Source: Fimbriimonadaceae bacterium (GTDB taxonomy: Bacteria > Armatimonadota > Fimbriimonadia > Fimbriimonadales > Fimbriimonadaceae). Taken from it: a DNA stretch of 7,732 nt. A program made the translations under genes and the position numbers. The stretch covers positions 1 through 7,732 of the forward strand of contig JACMJO010000011.1 in assembly GCA_014380605.1 (NCBI GenBank), read 5' to 3'. Below the pieces are notes generated by a model. It saw only the letters and a program-made list of their open reading frames with translations, was not told the DNA's origin and searched no databases. Shown here piece by piece: positions 1 through 5,417 of this stretch (position 1 is the stretch's first letter; each line of letters starts with the position of its first letter).

Positions 1-723
1 GAGTCGAAAGCTATGAACGCCAAAGCCCTCGATCATCCGGAGAGATCGGGGGATGGTACGGTCGGACATGATCCACATGATCATGTGCATGGATTCCGGG
101 GTCAGGGAGATGAAATCCCAGAATGTGTCGTGGGCGCTGGCATTCTGGGGAAACCCTCGATCAGGCTCCATTTTCACGGCATGGATGATGTCCGGAAACT
201 TGATCGCGTCCTGGATAAAGAAGACGGGGATGTTGTTGCCCACCAAGTCCCAGTTGCCCTGCTGCGTATAGAACTTAACCGAAAACCCTCGAACGTCTCG
301 GGGTGTGTCAATGGAGCCCGCGCCTCCGGCAACCGTGGAGAATCGGGTGAAGACCGGAGTCTGGACTCCAACCTCGGTCAGAATCCTCGCGGTGGTGAAC
401 TCGCTCAGCGACTCGGTTAGCTCGAAGAATCCATGGGCGCCCGTGCCCCGGGCATGCACGATTCTCTCGGGAATGCGCTCGTGATCGAAATGCGTAATCT
501 TCTCGCGAAGAATGAAATCTTCAAGGAGCGTGGGACCTCGCGGGTTGGCCTTTAGCGAGTTTTGGTTGTCGGCAATGGGGACGCCTTGATTGGTCGTGAG
601 GTCAGTACGCTCGCCTCCTGCCAATTGGTGGAGCTCATCCCCATTGCCCCTAAGAGATGCGTCATCCGTGTTAATCTCTTTGCCCTTTGATCGATCGGAA
701 TTAGGTGGTTTCTTCTTGTCCAT
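1..723 (-). CDS. katE: Catalase, large-subunit (HPII/KatE) type, N-terminal part
   Basis: This is a haem catalase that converts hydrogen peroxide to water and oxygen in the cytoplasm. The frame runs 241 codons from an ATG at 723 to the left edge without a stop, so the C-terminal part is outside the window. Residues 1-60 are a hydrophilic extension, as in large-subunit catalases. The core then reads like E. coli HPII: FILREKITHFDHERIPERIVHARG (positions 70-93, key residues RIVHARG), RFSTVAGGAGS, DVRGFSVKFYT, DLVGNN and FFIQDAIKFPD. H90 in RIVHARG matches the distal catalytic His, and N163 in VGNN matches the catalytic Asn at the same 73-residue spacing as in HPII. The proximal haem Tyr lies beyond the edge. 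The start has only a weak A-rich leader and no clear Shine-Dalgarno. Family assignment is firm; the large-subunit clade rests on the N-terminal extension and on motif similarity recalled from HPII. Confidence 0.96.
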   Translation of the reverse strand, partial: MDKKKPPNSDRSKGKEINTDDASLRGNGDELHQLAGGERTDLTTNQGVPIADNQNSLKANPRGPTLLEDFILREKITHFDHERIPERIVHARGTGAHGFFELTESLSEFTTARILTEVGVQTPVFTRFSTVAGGAGSIDTPRDVRGFSVKFYTQQGNWDLVGNNIPVFFIQDAIKFPDIIHAVKMEPDRGFPQNASAHDTFWDFISLTPESMHMIMWIMSDRTIPRSLRMIEGFGVHSFRL

Positions 724-940
724 AGTTGGTTCTTAAATTGAACGGCAAGCGCCTCGCGGTAGTTCAGTTGCTAACACCGCGTGAACGTTTTTGGACAAGG
801 ACAGGATTGCGCAGACACCGACGGGGTAAAAAGAACCGCCTCGGCATTGCTGCCTTGGCGGATGGCGCCTGGCCCAATACCCGCGCCGCCTTCTTTGACT
901 ATGTCGGTTTTGTCAGGTAGCGAACGGTCCCAGGACCATA

Positions 941-1054
941 CGGTTCTGACCAAGTGAACCCTTTTAGGAAATCCGTCTTCCAATGAGGCGGAGAAACGCA
1001 TCTTCTCTATCCACTGGCCGCCGCCGAAGTGCTCCACACTTTCTGCTGGCGGCC
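941..1054 (+). repeat. Repeated structured element, copy 1
   Basis: First of two copies in direct orientation, about 137 bases apart. After a short similar lead (CGGTYCTG) comes a 40-base block at 955-994 that matches copy 2 at 36 of 40 positions, with the last 20 identical. A variable middle follows. The 3' end holds a nested inverted repeat: outer arms GGCCGCC (1016-1022) and GGCGGCC (1048-1054), extendable by one T-A pair, and inner arms AAGTG (1027-1031) and CACTT (1037-1041) around a five-base loop. The strand is given only as the orientation in which the hairpin lies at the 3' end. TTTT follows three bases after the outer arm region, so a terminator role on the plus strand is possible but weak. 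It could be a small REP/MITE-like repeat or a conserved RNA structure. Confidence 0.75.
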
Positions 1055-1076
1055 ATTTTCATGCCGTCATACAACC

Positions 1077-1193
1077 CGGTCCTGCCCCCGCTGAACCCTT
1101 TTGGGCATTCTGTCTTCCAATGAGGCGGAGAGTTGCATTGCTTTCCAAAATCCGGCCGCCGCTAAGTGCCCCCCACTTTCCTATCTGGCGGCC
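1077..1193 (+). repeat. Repeated structured element, copy 2
   Basis: Second copy, same orientation as the one at 941-1054. The conserved block is at 1092-1131. The hairpin has outer arms GGCCGCC (1154-1160) and GGCGGCC (1187-1193), and inner arms AAGTG (1164-1168) and CACTT (1174-1178) around a five-base loop (CCCCC here, CTCCA in copy 1). The arms are identical in the two copies while loops and internal-loop lengths differ, which suggests the fold is kept. It ends 9 bases past the stop codon of the minus-strand HTH-PAS gene. Confidence 0.75.
1154..1193 (-). terminator. Possible terminator of the HTH-PAS gene
   Basis: Read on the minus strand, the GC-rich hairpin of repeat copy 2 begins 9 bases after the stop codon at 1203-1205. 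A 7-base perfect outer stem encloses a 5-base inner stem. TTTT follows, but only after GGA, so the U-tract is short and displaced. The position suits a terminator; the sequence is a poor intrinsic one. Confidence 0.28.
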
Positions 1194-1202
1194 AAAAATC
1201 TC

Positions 1203-1835
1203 TTAGCCTTTCAACTTTGCCGAGGCAATTTGGGGATTTAAAGGCGGAGCCTTGTGGGACTCCCAGGAGCGATCCTGGACGATTTTGGCATAGCCGGGAT
1301 CGGAGAATAATGGACGAAAAGGAATCACCGTGTTCCTACCCCAAAATGCTGTCCCATCTTTGCGAAGGTGCCAACGGTCGTTGATCGAGACGCCTTCCTC
1401 TTTCGCTTCGATAAACTCCCCTTCCGGCTCGCTGTCCAGAGACTCTTCAGGGGTGAAGATAATGTTGGTGGATTGGCCAACCCATTCCTCTTCGACATAT
1501 CCCAGTAGCCGCTCTACGCCAAGATTCCAGCTGGTGATGAGTCCCGACTTGGCACAAGTGAAGATCGCCACTTCCTCAATCGTCCGCACGATGAATCGGT
1601 TGATCTCCTCTGCTTGGCGGCGATCTTCGCGCTCGATTTCCAAGAGGATTGGCAGGGCGAGTGCTAAGGCATGAGTTCGATTGGATGCCGAGAGCTTGCT
1701 GCGCAATCTGTCCCAATATGTCCGTACAGTGGTGAGGCTAATATCTAAGGCCGTCGCGATCTCTTTATCGATAAGACCTGAACTGGCCAGATTGAGGATC
1801 TTTTGTTCTCGCTCCGACAAGTTAATTTTCGCCAT
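1203..1835 (-). CDS. LuxR-type HTH regulator with C-terminal PAS domain
   Basis: A 210-residue cytoplasmic, predicted DNA-binding regulator. Residues 5-60 are a LuxR/GerE helix-turn-helix: LSEREQKILNLASSGLIDKE, then IATALDISLTTVRTYWDRLR, ending in a KLSASNRTHAL tail. A short, partly charged helical linker (about 62-80) leads to a PAS domain at about 80-192, recognised by SWNLGVERLLGY, FTPEE, DRWHLRKDGTAFW and GYAKIVQDRS. No receiver domain and no LOV cysteine motif (GRNCRFLQ) is present, so the ligand is unknown. In most LuxR-family regulators the sensor precedes the HTH; here the order is reversed. The start is set at the ATG at 1835 because the HTH begins five residues later and a weak GGTGG precedes it. 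The frame stays open 89 codons further upstream, but that stretch has no recognisable domain and contains two regulatory-looking dyads. Confidence 0.88.
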   Translation of the reverse strand: MAKINLSEREQKILNLASSGLIDKEIATALDISLTTVRTYWDRLRSKLSASNRTHALALALPILLEIEREDRRQAEEINRFIVRTIEEVAIFTCAKSGLITSWNLGVERLLGYVEEEWVGQSTNIIFTPEESLDSEPEGEFIEAKEEGVSINDRWHLRKDGTAFWGRNTVIPFRPLFSDPGYAKIVQDRSWESHKAPPLNPQIASAKLKG

Positions 1836-1899
1836 GCGCCACCAGTATGGGGCCTTAATTCGAAAATATAAAGCGGCTCCAGGTTCCGTGAGTTCGAAG

Positions 1900-1919
1900 T
1901 GTCCTCTAAAGCGGGGACA
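1900..1919. promoter_or_regulatory. Dyad operator candidate 1 (TGTCC-N10-GGACA)
   Basis: A 20-base imperfect palindrome with perfect 5-base arms, matching the dyad at 2021-2040 at 16 of 20 positions; GAA four bases upstream is shared too. It lies 65 bases ahead of the HTH-PAS start. On the minus strand a TATATT (1870-1865) could be a -10 box without a recognisable -35, which would place the dyad just upstream of the -35 region, where activators commonly bind. A 20-base dyad suits a LuxR-family dimer. Binding by the neighbouring HTH-PAS protein is inference. Confidence 0.45.
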
Positions 1920-1978
1920 GGAGACGCGGCAAATAGAGCAGGTTAGGTCACTTTTGTGCAATTTCCTCTCTGTGGTTT

Positions 1979-2004
1979 TGAACCCTTGGGCGGAAAATCT
2001 CGTC
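1979..2004 (+). promoter_or_regulatory. ECF-sigma-like promoter candidate
   Basis: TGAAC (1979-1983) and CGTC (2001-2004) are separated by 17 bases, resembling the AAC/CGT pattern of ECF sigma-factor promoters such as the Bacillus SigW/SigM class. It points toward the unrecognised gene at 2093 and would start transcription near 2010, giving a leader of about 80 bases that begins with the second dyad. The motif is short and could arise by chance. Confidence 0.3.
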
Positions 2005-2020
2005 AAATGTCTCCCTGAAT

Positions 2021-2040
2021 TGTCCTCGAAAGTCAGGACA
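2021..2040. promoter_or_regulatory. Dyad operator candidate 2 (TGTCCT-N8-AGGACA)
   Basis: A palindrome with perfect 6-base arms and an 8-base centre, starting 121 bases after the start of the first dyad. It lies just downstream of the ECF-like promoter candidate, where a bound protein would block transcription of the gene at 2093. In that transcript it could instead form a short leader hairpin. Two near copies in one divergent intergenic region argue for a protein-binding site rather than chance. Confidence 0.5.
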
Positions 2041-2092
2041 TTCTTAGTACGGTCTTCCTTGATATATTTGTGAAGTTGGTATTGGCCACCTT

Positions 2093-2410
2093 TTGAGGAC
2101 AAGCATAATCAGGTTCTATATTCCAGGCGTTGAGCAAAAGGATCTCTTTGACACATGGGATAAGCTTTGCGAACGGTTTGGGTCGCCGCACGGCTACAAG
2201 ATTCGACGTCGCCACGTGAAGTCGGTCACCTATCATGTGAACGGCCAGGCATTTAAGGCAGAGGTCGGATTCCCCGCTGGCTCAGAACGAATCCTGGTCA
2301 TTTGCGAACTGTTGGACTCTTTCGTCTGCGTCTCTGATCGCGCGGTGTCCAACGGAGAGCCTTTAAGGATTCCAAAGGAAGGAACCTTGGACATCGAGTA
2401 CTTCGAGTAG
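2093..2410 (+). CDS. Unrecognised small protein, about 105 residues
   Basis: I do not recognise this protein. The codons have the C/G-rich third positions of the other genes here and the frame reads like a real soluble alpha/beta protein. It has a basic patch (KIRRRHVK, about 41-48), a GQAFKAEVGFPAGSERILVI segment at about 51-70, and an acidic end (DIEYFE). There is no signal peptide or membrane segment. The start is uncertain: no ATG or GTG opens the frame. TTG at 2093 is the only standard candidate, but it has no Shine-Dalgarno. GAGGA (2095-2099) sits five bases before an in-frame ATA at 2105, so a rare AUA start or a start codon lost by mutation is possible. The frame opens just after an in-frame stop at 2060-2062. 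It is divergent from the HTH-PAS gene and shares its dyad-bearing intergenic region. Confidence 0.65.
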   Translation: MRTSIIRFYIPGVEQKDLFDTWDKLCERFGSPHGYKIRRRHVKSVTYHVNGQAFKAEVGFPAGSERILVICELLDSFVCVSDRAVSNGEPLRIPKEGTLDIEYFE

Positions 2411-2495
2411 GATCACAGCGAGATGCCTTGTTTGGGGACCGAGGATTTTCCAAGCTGTTTGAGTGTCTAAAAAGAAGGAACTCTAAGTGAACAGG

Positions 2496-3380
2496 TCAGC
2501 CCTGGTGTGGATCGTAGTCTTTGATCCCCATCTCGGCGAGGGCGCGGTTGACGATGTCCTTGTCGAATCGGTCCATCTGCGACGCCCGCTCAACCTCCAG
2601 GTCGGCATCAACTATCTTTCCGTCTGCGCGGAGCAACGCCTCTAGCATCCCCGCATAGACCACCTTCTCCACGTCCAGGTCCGATGCGAGGCGGATTGCC
2701 TTGATCGCCTCCACCCGGCGGTCGGTCATCCAAAAGGCAACCGAGGCTCGGAGGTAGAGGAAGTCGTCGCCTGGAGACAGCTCGATCGCCGCCCGGAACG
2801 ATTGCAGCGCTTCTTCGTAGCGCTTTAACTCCAGGAGAAGGTCTCCAACCCAATAGTGATAGAACGATTCGTCTGCCTTGACGACTACGGCATACTCGGC
2901 GGCGGCAAGGGCCTTCGCCGGTTCGCCCATCTCGCGCAAGGTCTCGGCAAGCTTGATGTGATAGAACGGATTCCCTGGCTCAAGCTTGATCGCCTTTTCC
3001 AACTCGGCAATGGCGTCGCGGAATCGGCCGGACCGACGGAGAAGATCGCTGAGGCCCAGGAGAGGCTCCGGCGACCCTTCCTGGGCTTTGACTGCCCGTT
3101 TGTATTGCTTAAATGCCTGAAGCTCCAGGTCGCCATACTCATAAGCTCCGGCAAGGTCGATGAGAGTATTCGGGCTCTTGGCATCGCGCTGGGTGATCGC
3201 TTCCTTGAAGTGGCGGATTGCGTTTTGGTAGTCGCCCTCGCTCAGCCTTAGCTTGGCAAGACCCTCGCTCTCATCGGCGTTCTTACCCTTGACTTCGGCC
3301 TTAAGCTGTCGGACATCGGAATCGCCTTCAGAGTCGACAACGTTAAATAGCTCGGCGATTTGCCGAAAGGAGGGGTTCAT
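2496..3380 (-). CDS. TPR-repeat protein
   Basis: A 294-residue protein made mostly of tetratricopeptide repeats, a scaffold for protein-protein contacts. About six repeats can be read at 37-66, 71-104, 105-138, 139-172, 173-206 and 207-239. The clearest are the third (GRFRDAIAELEKAIKLEPGN) and fifth (KRYEEALQSFRAAIELSPGD). Residues 1-36 are charged and precede the repeats; about 240-294 is a helical cap. No signal peptide or membrane segment is seen, so it is probably cytoplasmic. The ATG at 3380 is the start. It lies 14 bases after the stop of the secreted-protein gene, with AGAGG almost touching the ATG, which suggests co-transcription and translational coupling. The partner is unknown. The repeats are certain; the cellular role is not assigned. 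Confidence 0.92.
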   Translation of the reverse strand: MNPSFRQIAELFNVVDSEGDSDVRQLKAEVKGKNADESEGLAKLRLSEGDYQNAIRHFKEAITQRDAKSPNTLIDLAGAYEYGDLELQAFKQYKRAVKAQEGSPEPLLGLSDLLRRSGRFRDAIAELEKAIKLEPGNPFYHIKLAETLREMGEPAKALAAAEYAVVVKADESFYHYWVGDLLLELKRYEEALQSFRAAIELSPGDDFLYLRASVAFWMTDRRVEAIKAIRLASDLDVEKVVYAGMLEALLRADGKIVDADLEVERASQMDRFDKDIVNRALAEMGIKDYDPHQG

Positions 3381-3394
3381 GCCTCTATTTTGAA

Positions 3395-5257
3395 CTATCG
3401 CTTGGGAACGACGATCTTCGCCTGGGCCCCTACGTCCACTGGGCGTATGGTGAGCGTTGCTGGATAACTGCTTCCCGATAGTGGCACGGTGATGATCGAG
3501 AGGTTTTTGAATGCCCCTGGCTCGACCGTGAATTTCGCAATCTGCGCCTCGGTTTTCGGTTGGAGCAACGGCGTCTTTACATATTGCCCATTCACATAGA
3601 AGACAGCTCCGCTGTATCCTGCGCTGGCTTCGAACACAACCTCGATCTCGCTTGCGAAAGCAGTTGGATTCTCGACCAACGCCTTGATCGTGTAGGTCAC
3701 TCCGAAATTTCCACTAAGTTTGTCGAGCTTGTCTGCCCGGGCAATCGGCCGTTCGCCGATTCGGAAGAACGCATACTTGCCGCCTACTTGGTAGGTGCCG
3801 TTCTCCTCTTTGTATGGGTTTGGATAGATATGGATGGAAGGCAAGATCGGATCGTGATCCAGGTTGTTCATCCGCTGAGCGCCGATATGCCGCCACGGAG
3901 TTCCACTTTGGGTAGCTGCCAGCCACTTAGCATCCAACGGAAACGGAGGCCTCGCTTCCGTCCGAATTGTCACTTGATCTGGTCCGTCGTCCAATAGCCT
4001 CAGGTAGCATAGACCGCTCATCGTCTGGCCAGAGGCGATTCGCCGCATTGCGATTGGCAGTCGGCTTCTGGGAGGGATTGAGATCACTTCCCCACTGCTC
4101 ATCGTCCAACCCTTCATAAACTGATCGGCGGCTTGAACGCCCGCCAAAACCGGATTCTTGTCCGGCTTGCTATCGCCAGGAATTACCATCAGAAGAGCGG
4201 GCTGATCGGAGTCGTTGATCGCCTCAACCATGACGACCAAGGGCCTGGACATCATGTTGATGTGGTGATACAGCATTCGGCTCGGGGTTTCTGGCCTTAG
4301 CGGCGCCACAAACAGCAGGCCCGGCTTCTTCAGATTCTCAGGCTCGTTGCAATACCAAAGCTCGCTTTCGGGTTTGCGACCGAGCGCTACGTTCTTCACC
4401 GTAACGAAAACCGGCCCTTCGGCGGGCAAGACCTCAGAACCCACGGCTCGAACCTGGGCGGTATAGCGTCGCGATTCCCCCGGCAACACCTGAGTCGCCT
4501 GAGGAAACTTGATTTTCAGCTCCGACTTGGGATCGGCCCCAAGTTGGGTTCGAACTGCGCTTTCGATCGCGCCTTCAACCGTATCCACAGAGGCCGGGTT
4601 GCCGCTCACGATCGCTACCAGATTCTGGGGCAAATTCGCGCCCATGGGCATAACTGAAACAGAAATGGTCTTGACAATAGATCCCACGCTGACGACAACT
4701 TCCGTCTGGCCGAAGCCAATCGCCTTGTAGGCGATCCCATTTGGAGCTCGACCTACTTTAAGAACCTTGGAATCGGTCGCTTGAATTTGAGCCTGGCCAA
4801 ACTGAGCACCGCTTGCCAAAATCACCCGACTTGCACCTAATGGAACTCTCAAAGAATCGGTGTCGATTCGCAATGGAGGAGTTAGAAGAGCTTTGCGGAT
4901 ATTTCGAGCCCACAAATTCGCTAACGTCTGAGGCGAACTTGAATTGAGCTTGGCTTCCGGCTTGGTAACGGTAAGCACAAGTCTGCCGTCCACCACAATT
5001 AAGAAGTTCTTTCCTTCGTTTTCAACCCGAACATCGCCTGTCTTAGAAGTCTTCTGGATATTCGCGGCTAGGATCGTCGCCCTGGCTTTGGGGCCGGTAC
5101 TTCCAACGCTCGAACGCATGGTCAAAACCTTGGTGCCATAGATAACGACGCTTGCGCCATCAGCCTTGACTGCGGATCCTTGGGATGCTCCGACAACGAA
5201 GAGCACTAATAGAAAAATAAAATTCAGTTTTCGCAATGATCCGATCCCTGGAACCAA
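3395..5257 (-). CDS. Secreted protein of unknown function with beta-rich domains
   Basis: A 620-residue protein exported by Sec. A basic n-region (LRK), a hydrophobic core at about 11-24 (LNFIFLLVLFVVGA) and a plausible cleavage site after VKA (residue 32) form the signal peptide. Residues 37-125 resemble the periplasmic N-terminal region seen ahead of some MscS-type channels: an R-S-x-x-G-S turn, a V-D-G-R-x-x-L-T-V-T strand and an L-A-x-x-W-A helix, but no channel follows. Residues 130-205 look like a small beta-sandwich of bacterial Ig-like or pilus N-domain type. The rest is mostly beta, with a likely Ig-like C-terminal domain at about 515-615. No catalytic motif was found. The start is TTG at 5257, preceded by AGGTA; TTG at 5236 is a strong alternative giving a more typical signal peptide. 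First gene of a unit with the TPR gene. The N-terminal similarity is from memory and tentative. Confidence 0.88.
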   Translation of the reverse strand: MVPGIGSLRKLNFIFLLVLFVVGASQGSAVKADGASVVIYGTKVLTMRSSVGSTGPKARATILAANIQKTSKTGDVRVENEGKNFLIVVDGRLVLTVTKPEAKLNSSSPQTLANLWARNIRKALLTPPLRIDTDSLRVPLGASRVILASGAQFGQAQIQATDSKVLKVGRAPNGIAYKAIGFGQTEVVVSVGSIVKTISVSVMPMGANLPQNLVAIVSGNPASVDTVEGAIESAVRTQLGADPKSELKIKFPQATQVLPGESRRYTAQVRAVGSEVLPAEGPVFVTVKNVALGRKPESELWYCNEPENLKKPGLLFVAPLRPETPSRMLYHHINMMSRPLVVMVEAINDSDQPALLMVIPGDSKPDKNPVLAGVQAADQFMKGWTMSSGEVISIPPRSRLPIAMRRIASGQTMSGLCYLRLLDDGPDQVTIRTEARPPFPLDAKWLAATQSGTPWRHIGAQRMNNLDHDPILPSIHIYPNPYKEENGTYQVGGKYAFFRIGERPIARADKLDKLSGNFGVTYTIKALVENPTAFASEIEVVFEASAGYSGAVFYVNGQYVKTPLLQPKTEAQIAKFTVEPGAFKNLSIITVPLSGSSYPATLTIRPVDVGAQAKIVVPKR

Positions 5258-5291
5258 TAGGGTACCTGCCGGTCGTCTGGCGACCCACTAC

Positions 5292-5320
5292 ATTCTCGGC
5301 AACTTTGCCAGGACTGTCAA
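5292..5320 (-). promoter_or_regulatory. Sigma-70 promoter for the secreted-protein/TPR unit
   Basis: On the minus strand a perfect TTGACA (5320-5315) is followed after exactly 17 bases by GAGAAT (5297-5292), which matches TATAAT at four of six positions. Transcription would start near 5285, leaving a leader of about 28 bases before the TTG at 5257 that includes an AGGT Shine-Dalgarno. Position and spacing fit the gene start well. Confidence 0.6.
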
Positions 5321-5417
5321 TGATTTCGCACCAAAATGGCGAGAAGTAGGCCAAAGGTAGACTCAGTGAATGAGGCGAGAGCTCTAACATTGAATATTGC
5401 GAGCGGGCACTAAACGT

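Larger units (their letters stand above)
724..1202. other. 479-base intergenic region without a convincing gene
   Basis: This lies between katE and the HTH-PAS regulator, both on the minus strand. 724-940 shows no gene, no confident promoter and no RNA gene. On the minus strand, two direct TGTCC half-sites lie at 793-803, about 70-80 bases before the katE start; they resemble the arms of the dyads at 1900 and 2021. 941-1193 is taken up by two copies of a repeated hairpin element, listed separately. Short open frames cross the region on both strands, but they run through the repeats and match nothing I recognise. Confidence 0.6.

Noticed and set aside
13..420. Plus-strand open frames over the catalase region
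   Set aside because: They are antisense to a clear catalase frame on the minus strand and have no recognisable domain.
745..840. tRNA-like stretch (GGTAGTTCAGTTG resembles a D-arm)
   Set aside because: No anticodon stem, no T-arm GGTTCRANYCC, and no acceptor pairing can be built around it.
771..1037. 88-codon minus-strand frame in the gap after katE
   Set aside because: It runs into repeat copy 1, has no Shine-Dalgarno, and its sequence matches no family I recognise.
941..1193. CRISPR array
   Set aside because: Only two units of over 110 bases with long internal divergence; no short repeats with unique spacers and no cas genes.
941..1193. Insertion sequence
   Set aside because: No transposase frame and no target-site duplication can be seen around the repeats.
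1450..1560. LOV-type photoreceptor in the PAS domain
   Set aside because: The flavin-binding GRNCRFLQ-type cysteine motif is absent.
1681..2073. 130-codon plus-strand frame over the HTH region
   Set aside because: It is antisense to the HTH domain, and the rest is intergenic sequence with regulatory dyads.
1836..2102. 89-codon upstream extension of the HTH-PAS frame
   Set aside because: It has no domain and contains both dyads; the HTH starts directly after the ATG at 1835. Three cysteines (CSICRVSC) drew attention but do not complete a known metal site.
2411..2495. Bidirectional terminator between the convergent genes at 2410 and 2496
   Set aside because: No stem longer than four bases with a T-run was found in these 85 bases.
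2856..3251. 131-codon plus-strand frame antisense to the TPR gene
   Set aside because: Shadow of the high-GC third positions of the TPR gene; no ribosome binding site or domain.
3560..3997. 145-codon plus-strand frame antisense to the secreted-protein gene
   Set aside because: No recognisable motif, and the minus-strand frame is continuous with a signal peptide and promoter.
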